From CAIUGU01 sp965279735 (GTDB lineage Bacteria > Pseudomonadota > Gammaproteobacteria > Steroidobacterales > Steroidobacteraceae), in assembly GCA_965279735.1 (NCBI GenBank), contig OZ257260.1, forward strand, positions 558,001-622,000: a stretch of DNA of 64,000 nucleotides, in the 5' to 3' direction. This document shows positions 43,321-53,700 of the stretch, in pieces. Each line of letters opens with the position of its first letter. Within the stretch, counting starts at the first letter, position 1. The notes below the pieces were generated by a model, which saw nothing but the letters and a program-made list of their open reading frames with translations, did not search any database and was not told where the DNA came from. A program made the position numbers and the translations under genes.

Positions 43321-45741
43321 ATGCTCCTTCGCTTCATGGTTCATACGACGCTCGCGCTCGCCACGGGCGGTGCGGTTCTCGCGCAGGGCTTGCCTGCCGC
43401 GACGCCTGCCGGCAGCGAATTCACCGTCGGCAACATCCGCGTCGAAGGCCTGCAGCGCATTTCGGAAGGCACGGTCTACAACTACCTGCCGGTGAACATC
43501 GGCGACAGGCTCGACCGCCGCCGCCTCGATGAAGCCCTGAAAGCGATCTACGCCACCGGTTTCTTCCGTGATGTCCAGTTGCGACGCGATGGCGGCACGC
43601 TGGTGATCGTGGTGCAGGAGAGGCCCTCGATCGAAAGCTTCGACATCAAGGGCAACAAGGACATCAAGACGGAAGACCTGCAGAAGTCGCTCAACAATGT
43701 CGGCCTCTCGCCGGGCAAGACTTTCGACCAGTCCGTGCTCGATGAAGTCGAGCGCTTCATGACGGAGCAGTATTTCTCCCGCGGCAAGTACGCGGTCAAG
43801 ATCGACGCGAAGGTCGACGACGTGCCCGGCAATCGCGTCAAGATCGCGATCGACATCAAGGAAGGCGCGCGGGCGCGTATCCGGCAGATCAACGTGGTGG
43901 GCAACACGAGCTATCCCGATGACGATCTGCTCGACGCCTTCAAGCTCAAGACGCCCAACCTGCTGTCGTTCTACAAGCAGGACGACCGCTACGCGCGTGA
44001 GGCGCTGACTGGCGATCTCGAGACACTGCGCTCGTTCTACATGGACCGCGGCTACGCGAATTTCCGCATCGATTCGACCCAGGTGGCCATCGCGCCCGAG
44101 AAGGACGACATGTTCGTCACGGTCAATGTGACGGAAGGCGAACTCTTCAAGGTGTCCGACGTCAAGCTGGCCGGCAACATGGTGGTGCCCGAAGCGGACC
44201 TGAAGCAGCTCATCTTCATCAAGCCGGGCGAAACCTATTCCCGCCGCATGATTACCGCGACGACGGAAGCGATGAACCTGCGTCTCGGCGCGGACGGCTA
44301 CGCTTTCTCGAAGGTCGATGCCGTGCCGCAGGCCAATCCGGAGACGCACGAGATTTCCCTGACGTTCCTCGTCGAGCCGGGCAACCGCGTGTACGTCCGG
44401 CGCATCAATTTCAATGGCACCTCGAGCGTGAACGACGAAGTGTTCCGCCGCGAAATGCGCCAGCTCGAAGGCGGGTATCTGTCGAATGCCGCCGTGGACC
44501 GTTCGAAGGAACGTATCCAGCGCCTGCCGTTCATCGAGAAGGTCGATGTCGAGACGCATCCTGTCGCGGGTTCACCGGACCTCGTCGACGTCGATTTCGA
44601 GATCAAGGAAGGCCTGCCTGGGCAGTTCACTGCCGGCGTCGGCTATTCGGAGTCGCAGTCACTGATCCTGAATGGCGGGTTCACGCACACGAACTTCATG
44701 GGCACGGGCAACCGCATTTCGCTGGACGTGAACCGCGGCCGCTACCAGAAGAATTTCTCGTTCTCGCACACGGATCCGTACACCACCATCGACGGCGTGT
44801 CGCGGACGATTTCGCTCGGGTATCGCGACGTCACCCAGTACACCTCGGCCTCCTCGGACTTCTCGACCGAGACGCTCAGCGCCGGGGTCGATTACTCGTA
44901 TCCGCTGACGGAGTACCAGAGCATTCGCGCCGGCGTCGGCTTCCAGCGGGCCGATCTCTTTGCGCCTTACGGCTCTCCCGAATCGGTCGACTGGGTACAG
45001 AAGAACGGCAATCCGTATACGACGCAGTACGACAACGGCGATGGCACTTCCACGACGTTCTACGGCACGAAGTTCGATACGTTCGAGCTGAACCTCGGCT
45101 GGGGTTACGACTCGCGCAACCGGGCCATCTTCGCCGACCGGGGTGCCCGTCACCGGTTGAACCTGTCCTATGCCATGCCGGGCAGCGATGTGGAGTTCTG
45201 GACCGCGCGCCTCGATTCGGTGACGTTCGTGCCGTTGTGGCGCAGTTTCACGTTGATGTTCAACGGCGAGGTCAACTACGGGCAGGGTCTGGGCGACACG
45301 ACTTCCTACCCTCCTTATCGTCTCTACTTCGCGGGCGGCCCTGAATCCGTCCGCGGCTACCGCGAGAATCGCCTGGGGCCGAAGGACAGTTTCGGCAATC
45401 CTTATGGTGGCAACCTCAAGGTGTCAGGGCAGATCGAGCTGCTGCTGCCTGTGCCTGAGAAATTCCGCAACAGCGCGCGCGCCAGCCTGTTCTTCGATAT
45501 CGGCAATGTCTTTTCCACGGAAGATGTTGTTTTCCTTGGTCCTGACGGCACGACGCCAGCCGATTACACCTTCAGCTATGATAAGTTGAAGCAATCGGTC
45601 GGCGTGGCCGTGCAGTGGCTTGCGCCTCTTGGCGTGTTCCGGTTCAGTTACGGCGTGGCCCTCAATGCCAATCCTGCGACCGCCAATACGTTCGAAGATG
45701 AGCGGGAAGGGTTCCAGTTCTCGGTCGGCCAGGCGTTCTAG
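43321..45741 (+). CDS. bamA: outer-membrane protein assembly factor BamA
   Basis: Core of the BAM complex that inserts beta-barrel proteins. 806 residues from the ATG at 43321, giving a signal peptide that ends near LAQGLPA. An in-frame ATG at 43291 lies inside the inverted-repeat element and is unlikely. Five POTRA domains occupy about 30-430 (FTVGNIRVEGLQRISEGTVY, VKLAGNMVVPEADLKQLI, YVRRINFNGTSSVNDEVFRR). The 16-strand barrel contains the loop-6 motif VRGYRENRLGPKD near 678-690 and ends in a Phe. The only Shine-Dalgarno-like AGAGG (43306-43310) is within the element's right repeat. Confidence 0.96.
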   Translation: MLLRFMVHTTLALATGGAVLAQGLPAATPAGSEFTVGNIRVEGLQRISEGTVYNYLPVNIGDRLDRRRLDEALKAIYATGFFRDVQLRRDGGTLVIVVQERPSIESFDIKGNKDIKTEDLQKSLNNVGLSPGKTFDQSVLDEVERFMTEQYFSRGKYAVKIDAKVDDVPGNRVKIAIDIKEGARARIRQINVVGNTSYPDDDLLDAFKLKTPNLLSFYKQDDRYAREALTGDLETLRSFYMDRGYANFRIDSTQVAIAPEKDDMFVTVNVTEGELFKVSDVKLAGNMVVPEADLKQLIFIKPGETYSRRMITATTEAMNLRLGADGYAFSKVDAVPQANPETHEISLTFLVEPGNRVYVRRINFNGTSSVNDEVFRREMRQLEGGYLSNAAVDRSKERIQRLPFIEKVDVETHPVAGSPDLVDVDFEIKEGLPGQFTAGVGYSESQSLILNGGFTHTNFMGTGNRISLDVNRGRYQKNFSFSHTDPYTTIDGVSRTISLGYRDVTQYTSASSDFSTETLSAGVDYSYPLTEYQSIRAGVGFQRADLFAPYGSPESVDWVQKNGNPYTTQYDNGDGTSTTFYGTKFDTFELNLGWGYDSRNRAIFADRGARHRLNLSYAMPGSDVEFWTARLDSVTFVPLWRSFTLMFNGEVNYGQGLGDTTSYPPYRLYFAGGPESVRGYRENRLGPKDSFGNPYGGNLKVSGQIELLLPVPEKFRNSARASLFFDIGNVFSTEDVVFLGPDGTTPADYTFSYDKLKQSVGVAVQWLAPLGVFRFSYGVALNANPATANTFEDEREGFQFSVGQAF

Positions 45742-45793
45742 CTTCGCAGATCGATGATTTCCAACGTTTTTTCAAAGGTTTGAGGTTTGAGCA

Positions 45794-46360
45794 ATGCATA
45801 AATACAGTCTGGCCGGAATTGCGAGTCGGGCGCTTGGGGTGCTGATCGTTGCGGGTGCTGCCATGGCTCCCGTGGGAGCTGCGCAGGCGCAGATGAAACT
45901 CGGCGTCGTGAACGTGCAGAAGCTGCTCCAGGATTCGCCCCAGGCAAAAGTCTCGATGCAGGCGCTGCAGGACGAATTTGCACCCCGCCAGCGCGACATC
46001 GTGCAACAGCAGACCACGCTCAAGACGCGTCAGGACCGCCTGAACCGGGATGGCGCTGTCATGGCCGAAGCCGAACGACGGAATGTCGAACGTGAAGTGC
46101 GGGAAGGCGAGCGGGATCTCGCGCGCAAGCAGAGCGAGTATGTGGAGGACCTCAACGTCCGCCGCAACGAAGAGCTCGGCAAGCTGCAGAACTCCCTGTT
46201 GCAGGAAGTGCAGAGCTTCGCCAAGGCGCAGAATTTCGATCTCATCGTCGGTGACGGCGTGCTGTTCGCCAAGGACACGCTCGACGTGACTCCGCAGGTA
46301 CTTGCAGCCTTGCAGGCTCGCGGACCTCGCGCAGCGCCGGCGGCCGCACCCAAGCCCTGA
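45794..46360 (+). CDS. skp: periplasmic chaperone Skp/OmpH
   Basis: Trimeric chaperone that holds unfolded outer-membrane proteins for BamA. 188 residues: a signal peptide of about 34 residues (cleavage near AQAQ), a beta segment KLGVVNVQKLLQDSPQ, and a long charged coiled coil (about 75-150). An Ala/Pro tail ends the protein. It lies 52 bases after bamA, in the conserved bamA-skp-lpxD order. Confidence 0.94.
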   Translation: MHKYSLAGIASRALGVLIVAGAAMAPVGAAQAQMKLGVVNVQKLLQDSPQAKVSMQALQDEFAPRQRDIVQQQTTLKTRQDRLNRDGAVMAEAERRNVEREVREGERDLARKQSEYVEDLNVRRNEELGKLQNSLLQEVQSFAKAQNFDLIVGDGVLFAKDTLDVTPQVLAALQARGPRAAPAAAPKP

Positions 46361-46388
46361 GCCACGCGGGTATCAAGCACCCGCTGAC

Positions 46389-47429
46389 ATGGGCACCACG
46401 CTTGCCGAACTCGCCGTTCGTTTCGGCTGCGTGCTGCAAGGCGATCCCGCCGTCCGCGTATCCAGGGTGGCGACCCTGCAGAACGCGGATCCGGATTCAC
46501 TGACCTTTCTCGCCAACGCCAAGTATCTGCGGCATCTCGCCACGACCCGCGCCGGCGCGGTCGTGCTCGAGCCCCGCCATGCCAGGGACTGTCCGGTTCC
46601 CGCACTGCTGAGCCCGAATCCTTATGCGACGTACGCGCGGATTGCGGCTGAATTGCACCCGCCTCCTGCACTGGTTCCCGGCTGTCACCCCTCTGCCGTG
46701 ATCGATCCTGCTGCGCGGATCGATCCAACCGCGTCGGTCGGGGCGAATGCGGTTCTCGAAGCGGGTGTTGTAATCGGTCCGCGCGTATTCATCGGTCCCG
46801 GTTGCGTCCTGCTGCGGGGCGTAGAAGTCGGCGCCGATACCCGCTGCACCGCCAGCGTCACGCTCTGCGCGGGAGTCGTGATTGGCGAACGGTGCATCAT
46901 TCATCCCGGCGTCGTGATCGGTGCCGACGGGTTTGGTCTCGCGCCCGAAGACGGCCAATGGGTCAAGGTGCCGCAGACCGGCGCAGTGCGCATCGGCAAT
47001 GATGCGGAGATCGGCGCGAATACCACGATCGACCGCGGCGCCATCGAAGACACGGTGCTGGAAGAGGGCGTCAAGCTCGACAACCAGATCCAGATCGGCC
47101 ACAACGTGCGCATCGGGGCGCATACCGCGATTGCCGGCTGCACGGGCATTTCCGGCAGCACCACGATCGGCAAGCACTGCCTGATCGCAGGGCAGGTCGG
47201 AATCGCCGGCCATCTCAGCATCTGCGACAACGTCATCATCACCGGCAAGACGATGGTGGCGGGCTCGATCCTGAAACCCGGTCTCTACTCCGGCAGCCTG
47301 TCGTCCGAAGAGAATTCGACCTTCCGCCGCAACGCCGCCCGCTTCAGGCAGCTCGATGCGCTTTTCAAGCGGGTGCAGCAGCTTGAGGGAAAAGATGCAA
47401 CGCCGGACGACGCGGGCGAAGACGGCTGA
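46389..47429 (+). CDS. lpxD: UDP-3-O-(3-hydroxyacyl)glucosamine N-acyltransferase LpxD
   Basis: Third step of lipid A synthesis. 346 residues from the ATG at 46389. The N-terminal uridine-binding domain (ELAVRFGCVLQGDP, DSLTFLANAKY) is followed by a left-handed beta-helix with hexapeptide repeats (about 105-300). The catalytic His lies in the NQIQIGHNVRIGAHT segment (about 236-250). A C-terminal helix (RNAARFRQLDALFKRVQQLE) is also present. Confidence 0.96.
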   Translation: MGTTLAELAVRFGCVLQGDPAVRVSRVATLQNADPDSLTFLANAKYLRHLATTRAGAVVLEPRHARDCPVPALLSPNPYATYARIAAELHPPPALVPGCHPSAVIDPAARIDPTASVGANAVLEAGVVIGPRVFIGPGCVLLRGVEVGADTRCTASVTLCAGVVIGERCIIHPGVVIGADGFGLAPEDGQWVKVPQTGAVRIGNDAEIGANTTIDRGAIEDTVLEEGVKLDNQIQIGHNVRIGAHTAIAGCTGISGSTTIGKHCLIAGQVGIAGHLSICDNVIITGKTMVAGSILKPGLYSGSLSSEENSTFRRNAARFRQLDALFKRVQQLEGKDATPDDAGEDG

Positions 47430-47473
47430 AACCTGGCCCGCCCGCGCGATTTTCTGCGAAGATGCCGAGCACG

Positions 47474-47998
47474 ATGACAGACCAAGAAACAACAACAGTC
47501 GCTGCGACGGCCAGCGCGCCGGTTGCGAAGCCGCTCGACATCAACGAAGTGCTGCGCCGGCTGCCGCACCGTTATCCGTTCCTGCTGGTGGATCGCGTGC
47601 TCGAGTTTGAATCGAACAAGTCGATTCGCGCGCTCAAGAACGTCACGTTCAACGAGCCGTTTTTCACGGGGCATTTTCCGCACCGGCCCGTGATGCCCGG
47701 CGTCCTCATGCTGGAGGCGCTGGCGCAGACGTGCGGTCTGCTCGCCTTCCTCACTGCCAACGTCTATCCGAGCGAGCGTGCACAGCTGTATTTCGCCGGC
47801 ATCGACGGCGTGCGTTTTCGCCGGCCGGTAGAGCCGGGCGACCAGCTGATCCTGAAAGCGGAACTCACCCGCGTCATGCGCGGCATCTGGAAATTCACGA
47901 CGTCGGCAGAAGTCGACGGCAAGGAAGCGGCCTGTGCCGACATCATGATCGCTCCCGGCGATCTGAGTGCCTACACGCCCGCTGGCGGTCCGGTCTAA
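47474..47998 (+). CDS. fabZ: 3-hydroxyacyl-ACP dehydratase FabZ
   Basis: Hot-dog dehydratase for fatty-acid elongation; shares its substrate pool with LpxA. 174 residues from the ATG at 47474 (ATG at 47462 is possible and would add four). A 25-residue variable N-terminus precedes VLRRLPHRYPFLLVDRVLE. The active-site His and Glu are in GHFPHRPVMPGVLMLEALAQ (about 66-85). Its place between lpxD and lpxA is conserved. Confidence 0.96.
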   Translation: MTDQETTTVAATASAPVAKPLDINEVLRRLPHRYPFLLVDRVLEFESNKSIRALKNVTFNEPFFTGHFPHRPVMPGVLMLEALAQTCGLLAFLTANVYPSERAQLYFAGIDGVRFRRPVEPGDQLILKAELTRVMRGIWKFTTSAEVDGKEAACADIMIAPGDLSAYTPAGGPV

Positions 47999-48017
47999 CC
48001 TCATTCAGGGCGAAGCG

Positions 48018-48791
48018 ATGGCCATCCATCCCACGGCGCTGGTTGCTCCCGATGCGGTCATCGCTGCTGATGTCGACATCGGTCCCTACACCGTCGTCGG
48101 CCCGGGCGTCACGATTGGCGCTGGCTGCTGGGTCGGTCCGCACGCGGTGATCGAAGGGCCGACAACCATCGGGCGGGACAACCGCATCTTCCAGTTTGCC
48201 TCGATTGGCGCCGCGCCCCAGGACCTCAAGTACAAGGGTGAGCCGACGAGCCTCGAGATCGGCGATCGCAATACGTTCCGCGAGAACACGACAATCAACC
48301 GCGGCACGACGAAAGACCAGCTCGTGACGCGCATCGGCAGCGACAACCTGTTCATGGCGGGTGCGCATGTCGGGCATGACAGCGTCATCGGTTCCCATTG
48401 CGTCTTTGCAAACTACTCGACGCTCGGCGGGCACGTGGTGCTGGGTGACTGGGTGCACATGGGCGGCTTCGCGGGCGTACACCAGTTCTGCAAGATCGGT
48501 GCGCACGCATTCATCGCCAACAACACGGCCGTAACGCGCGATGTGCCGCCTTACGTGATGGCAGTAGGCCGGCCTGCGGAACCGCACAGCGTCAATACCG
48601 AAGGCCTGAAGCGGCGCGGCTTCACGCCGGAGAACATCAGCAACATCAAGGCGGCTTTCCGCATCCTGTATCGCTCCAAGCTCAAGCTGGCCGAAGCCAC
48701 CGAGCAGTTGAATGCCCTGGCTGCGGAGCATCCCGAAGTGAAACCGTTTGCGGAGTTCCTGAACGTCAGCGAGCGAAGCATCGTGAGATGA
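48018..48791 (+). CDS. lpxA: UDP-N-acetylglucosamine acyltransferase LpxA
   Basis: First step of lipid A synthesis. 257 residues from the ATG at 48018 with an AAG-rich upstream. Left-handed beta-helix of hexapeptide repeats, catalytic His in AHVGHDSVIGS near 119-123, GGFAGVHQFCKIG near 151-163, and a C-terminal helical domain. The stop overlaps the lpxB start (ATGA). Confidence 0.97.
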   Translation: MAIHPTALVAPDAVIAADVDIGPYTVVGPGVTIGAGCWVGPHAVIEGPTTIGRDNRIFQFASIGAAPQDLKYKGEPTSLEIGDRNTFRENTTINRGTTKDQLVTRIGSDNLFMAGAHVGHDSVIGSHCVFANYSTLGGHVVLGDWVHMGGFAGVHQFCKIGAHAFIANNTAVTRDVPPYVMAVGRPAEPHSVNTEGLKRRGFTPENISNIKAAFRILYRSKLKLAEATEQLNALAAEHPEVKPFAEFLNVSERSIVR

Positions 48792-49951
48792 GGGGCGGCG
48801 CTCCCCTGATCGTCCTGGTTGCCGGCGAATCGTCCGGAGACACGCTGGGCAAGCACCTGATCGACGCATTGAAGCAGCGTATTCCGGGTGCCCGGTTTGC
48901 AGGCGTTGCCGGCCCCAAGATGATTGCCGCCGGGTGCGAAGCTTGGGAGCGCTCGGAAAATCTCAGCGTCATGGGACTGTTCGAGGTGCTGAAACACCTG
49001 CCGCGACTTTTCCGTATCCGCAAACAGCTCATCACCCGGATTCTTGCGGAGCCGCCCGCCGTCTTTGTCGGTATCGACTACCAGGAATTCAATTTAGGCC
49101 TCGGTGCCCGGTTGCATGCAGCCGGCATTCCCACCGTGCAGTACGTGAGTCCGCAGATCTGGGCCTGGCGGCAGGGGCGGGTGCACAAGATTGCAGCGGC
49201 TTTCGATCGCGTGCTGTGCCTGCTGCCGTTCGAGAAACAGTTTTACGACGAGCATGCGGTCAAGGCCGTCTTTGTCGGTCATCCTCTCGCCGACGAGATT
49301 CCTTTCGAGCTTGATCGCGGCGCTGCGCGTTCCATCCTCCAGCTGCCCGCCGCTGGGCAATGCATCGCCATTCTCCCTGGCAGCCGCCACGGTGAGGTGA
49401 CCCGGCTGGGGCCGGATTTCGCGCAGACCATTGCGTGGGTGGCCCGCGAGCGACCTGCCATGCGCTTTGTCGCGCCTATGGTGAATGCCCGGATGAAGGC
49501 GCTCTTCGAAGGCTTTCTGGTGGCCGCCGGGGTCCGGGACAAGGTGCTGGTCCTCGACGGGCACGCGCACACCGCGATGGCAGCGAGCGACGCTGTCCTG
49601 CTCGCTTCAGGAACGGCTACCCTCGAGGCGACGCTAGTGAAGCGGCCGATGGTGGTGGCCTATCGGCTTGGGGTACTCACGACACTGATATTAAGGATTC
49701 CAGGGCTCGTGAAGTCCACGTTCTTCGCGCAACCCAATCTGCTGGCCAACCGTGCGCTGGTCCCGGAGTTCTTCAATAGCGAGGTGACCGCCACCAACCT
49801 GGGTCCGGCCTTGCTTCAGCAGATCGACCGTCCGGATCGGGCAGCGCTCACAGCGGCTTTCACCGATATTCACAGGATTCTCCGCCGCGATGCGAGCATC
49901 CAGGCTGCCGAGGCAGTGGTGGAACTCATCGACGAAAAGCATTCTGGATAG
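48788..49951 (+). CDS. lpxB: lipid-A-disaccharide synthase LpxB
   Basis: Glycosyltransferase (GT19) joining UDP-2,3-diacylglucosamine and lipid X at the inner membrane. 387 residues. The opening LVAGESSGDTLGKHLI (about 10-25) and the segments VGIDYQEFNLGLGARL, QYVSPQIWAWRQGR, FVGHPLADEIP and LPGSRHGEV are characteristic. It is translationally coupled to lpxA and separated from rnhB by four bases. Confidence 0.97.
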   Translation: MRGGAPLIVLVAGESSGDTLGKHLIDALKQRIPGARFAGVAGPKMIAAGCEAWERSENLSVMGLFEVLKHLPRLFRIRKQLITRILAEPPAVFVGIDYQEFNLGLGARLHAAGIPTVQYVSPQIWAWRQGRVHKIAAAFDRVLCLLPFEKQFYDEHAVKAVFVGHPLADEIPFELDRGAARSILQLPAAGQCIAILPGSRHGEVTRLGPDFAQTIAWVARERPAMRFVAPMVNARMKALFEGFLVAAGVRDKVLVLDGHAHTAMAASDAVLLASGTATLEATLVKRPMVVAYRLGVLTTLILRIPGLVKSTFFAQPNLLANRALVPEFFNSEVTATNLGPALLQQIDRPDRAALTAAFTDIHRILRRDASIQAAEAVVELIDEKHSG

Positions 49952-49955
49952 CCGG

Positions 49956-50558
49956 GTGGAATACAAATCTTCATTGCGGCTCCTGGCCGGCGTGGATGAG
50001 GCGGGTCGAGGGCCGCTCGCGGGGCCGGTCTATGCCGCAGCCGTCATTCTGGATCCAGCGCGGCCGATCAGCGGGATTCGCGATTCGAAGAAACTCAACG
50101 CGGTCCAGCGGGAAGCTGTCGCAGCCGAAATCCGGATCAGTGCATTGTCATGGTCCATCGCCAGCGCGGATGTCGATGAAATCGATACGCTCAATATCCT
50201 GCGTGCCACGCATCTCGCCATGCGACGCGCTCTCGCCGGGCTGCATCTGCCACCAGCCCATGTGCAGATCGACGGGAACCTGTGTCCGTCTCTCGAAGGG
50301 CTGGGCCTCGCATGCACGATCGAAGCGATCATCCGCGGCGACGATTCGGTGCTGGAGATCGGGGCAGCCTCGATTCTGGCCAAGGTCGCGCGCGATGCAG
50401 TGATGTGCGAACTCGACGGGCACTACCCGCAGTACGGATTCGCCGTCCACAAAGGCTATCCGACGGCCAGGCATCTGGCGGCTTTGGGTGAACATGGCGC
50501 GAGCCCGATTCATCGCAGGTCGTTCGGGCCGGTGAGGGCGGTCCTGCAGAGAGGATAG
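49956..50558 (+). CDS. rnhB: ribonuclease HII
   Basis: Removes ribonucleotides and RNA primers from DNA. 200 residues from the GTG at 49956, four bases after lpxB; earlier in-frame codons overlap lpxB. The DEDD motifs are visible: GVDEAGRGPLAGPV (about 12-25), the central Asp in VQIDGN and the C-terminal Asp in AKVARDAVM. The HKGYPTARH segment typical of RNase HII is near 171-179. Confidence 0.95.
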   Translation: MEYKSSLRLLAGVDEAGRGPLAGPVYAAAVILDPARPISGIRDSKKLNAVQREAVAAEIRISALSWSIASADVDEIDTLNILRATHLAMRRALAGLHLPPAHVQIDGNLCPSLEGLGLACTIEAIIRGDDSVLEIGAASILAKVARDAVMCELDGHYPQYGFAVHKGYPTARHLAALGEHGASPIHRRSFGPVRAVLQRG

Positions 50559-50759
50559 AAACCAGCAGGTTGCGGATCGTGCTTCGTGTTCTGCACGAAT
50601 CAGGCCGCCGAGCAGCCTACCGGTGTGGAGTTTTCACAGAGCTGTTCCCGGCTTTTCGTCCCGCGTCAACGGAAAATTTTCGGCTCCAATTTCCCGCGCG
50701 TTCCGCTTATCCTCCGCTCTCCTTTTCCGCCTGCGATCCGCGCCACGAACCGTCCATTC

Positions 50760-53700
50760 ATGCCCACCTTCGTCCACCTCCGTCTGCACACCGAGTACTC
50801 GCTGGTCGACAGCGTGCTCCGCATCAGCAGCGAGTATGGCGAGGACGGCAAGCGGGGCGTCACCGGCGTGATCGATGCCGTCGCGGAGGCAGGCATGCCC
50901 GCGGTCGCGCTGACCGACCAGTCGAATCTCTTCGGCATGGTGAAGTTCTATCGCGCGGCGCAGTCGCGCGGGCTCAAGCCGCTCATTGGTGTCGATCTGT
51001 GGGTGCGCGATGTCACGGCGGATCGTAGTGAACCCATGCGGCTCACCCTGCTGTGCCAGAACAGTCTCGGTTACCGCAACCTGACGCAGCTCGTCAGCCG
51101 CTCGTATCTCGAAGGGCAGCACAAGGGTCGCGCTACGGTCGATCGCAGCTGGCTCGAATCCGGAGCGCTCGCCGGACTCATCGCGTTGTCGGGTGGCAGC
51201 GAGGGTGACGTGGGCAAGGCCATCGTGGGTGGCCGCAAGGCCGATGCGCAGGCGCTGCTCAAGTCATGGGTGGCGCTGCTCGGCGATCGCTACTACCTGG
51301 AGCTGCAACGCACCGGACGCGACAACGAAGAAGAGCACATCACGGGCGCACTGGAACTGGCCGCGGAACTCGGTGTTCCGGTCGTCGCCACCAACGACGT
51401 CCGTTTCCTGGTGCCTGAGGATTTCGCAGCGCATGAAGCACGGGTCTGCATCCAGGACGGCGCGCTGCTGGACGATCCGACCCGGCAGCGGCGGTATACG
51501 GACCAGCAATATTTACGCAGTCCGGCCGAGATGATCGCCTTGTTCGCCGACGTCCCGGAGGCCATCGAGAACTCGGTCGAAATTGCGCGGCGCTGCAGCC
51601 TCGATCTCAAGCTCGGCAAGTCGGTGCTGCCTGCGTATCCCGTTCCGGTCGGTCTCACGACGGAGGATTTCCTGCGGCAGGAAGCTGCCACTGGCCTCGC
51701 GAAGCGTCTCGCCCGATTCGCTGCGCATCCGGTGGCCGGGGTGCGCGTCATCCCCGAACCAGAGTATCACCAGCGGCTCGCACTTGAGCTCGACGTCATC
51801 TGCCAGATGGGGTTTGCGGGCTACTTCCTGATCGTTGCCGATTTCATCCGCTGGTCGCGCGACAACGATGTGCCGGTGGGCCCGGGACGCGGTTCGGGAG
51901 CCGGTTCGCTCGTGGCGTATTCGCTTGGCATCACCGATCTCGATCCACTGCAGTACGACCTGCTGTTCGAGCGGTTCCTCAATCCCGAACGCGTCTCGAT
52001 GCCGGACTTCGACATCGACTTCTGCATGGACGGACGCGATCGCGTGATCGAATACGTGGCGCAGCGCTACGGACGTGAACGGGTTTCGCAGATCATCACG
52101 TACGGCAGCATGGCGGCCAAGGCTGTCGTGCGCGACGTCGCCCGGGTCATGGGCATGAGCTACGGCTTTGCCGATTCGATTGCGAAGCTGATTCCCTTCG
52201 AGCTCGGCATCACGCTGCAGGGCGCGCTGGAAAAAGAGCCGGAACTCAAGCGACGCTATGAAAACGAGGACGACACGCGTGAGGTGATCGATCTCGCGCT
52301 GGCGCTCGAAGGGCTGGTCCGCAACGCCGGCATGCACGCGGGCGGTGTCGTCATCGCGCCTTCGAAGATCACCGACTTCGCGCCGCTCTATTGCGACGAG
52401 AACGGCGGCAGCCTGGTCACGCAGTTCGACAAGGACGACGTGGAAGCGGCCGGCCTCGTGAAGTTCGACTTCCTGGGTCTGCGTACGCTGACCATCATCG
52501 ACTGGGCACTCAAGACCATCAATCGCGAGCGCACGCTGCTGGGCGAGCCGCCGCTCGACATGGCGATCCTGCCGATGGATGACCCCGCGACTTACCAGCT
52601 CCTGCAGCGTGGCGATACCACTGCCGTGTTCCAGCTGGAATCGCGTGGCATGAAGGACCTCATTCGCCGTCTGCAGCCGGACTGCTTTGAAGACATCGTC
52701 GCGCTCGTGGCGCTGTTCCGGCCGGGCCCGTTGCAGTCCGGCATGGTCGACGACTTCATCGCCCGCAAGAAGGCGGATCGCGGTGCTCCGGGCGCCGGCA
52801 TCATCGACTACCTGCATCCGGAGCTGAAGCCTGTACTCGCGTCGACCTACGGCGTCATCCTGTACCAGGAACAGGTGATGCAGATCGCGCAGGTGCTCGC
52901 GGGCTACACGCTCGGTGGTGCCGATCTTCTGCGGCGCGCGATGGGCAAGAAGAAGGCCGAAGAGATGGCCAAGCAGCGCTCGATCTTCGTGTCGGGTGCC
53001 ACGGGGCGTGGTGTCGATGAAGCCAACGCCGCTTACATCTTCGACCTGATGGAAAAGTTCGCGGGGTACGGCTTCAACAAGTCGCACTCTGCCGCCTATG
53101 CCGTGCTGTCGTACCAGACGGCGTGGCTGAAGACACGTTATCCGGCGGCCTTCATGGCGGCCGTGCTCTCGTCCGACATGGACAAGACCGACAAGGTCGT
53201 CACGCTCAAGCATGAGTGCGACAAGATGGGCCTCAAAGTCGAGCCACCCGATGTCAATGCGTCGCGCTACAAGTTCGCCGTCTCCGGCGAGCGCAGCATC
53301 CGATACGGACTGGGCGCGATCAAGGGAGTCGGTGAAGGAGTCGTCGAGGCACTAATTGCGGAGCGCGAGGCGCATGGCGTCTTCACGAGCCTCGGTGATT
53401 TCTGTCGCCGCAGCGATCTGACGAAGCTCAATCGCCGTGTGTTCGAAGCGCTCATCCGTTCCGGCGCCCTCGATTCGCTGGGGCCGAACCGGGCGACCTT
53501 GATGCATGAACTGCCTGCAGCCTTGCAGCTCGCGGACCAGAGCCTGCGCGCGCATGCGGTCGGGCAGAACGACATGTTCGGCCTCGCGACTCCCATGGCG
53601 GCCAGTGTCGAACGACAATTCGAAGTGCGACCGGAGTGGAGCCGTCGTGTGCGGCTGGACGGCGAGCGCGATACGCTCGGACTCTATCTGACGGGGCATC

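Noticed and set aside
43046..43321. A 91-codon open frame spanning the inverted-repeat element
   Set aside because: It starts inside one terminal repeat and ends just beyond the other, has no ribosome-binding site and no recognisable domain. An open frame on the opposite strand runs through the left half of the element too, which argues for chance.
51513..53213. Long minus-strand open frame opposite dnaE
   Set aside because: dnaE motifs are unambiguous on the plus strand and no ribosome-binding site or domain supports the antisense frame.
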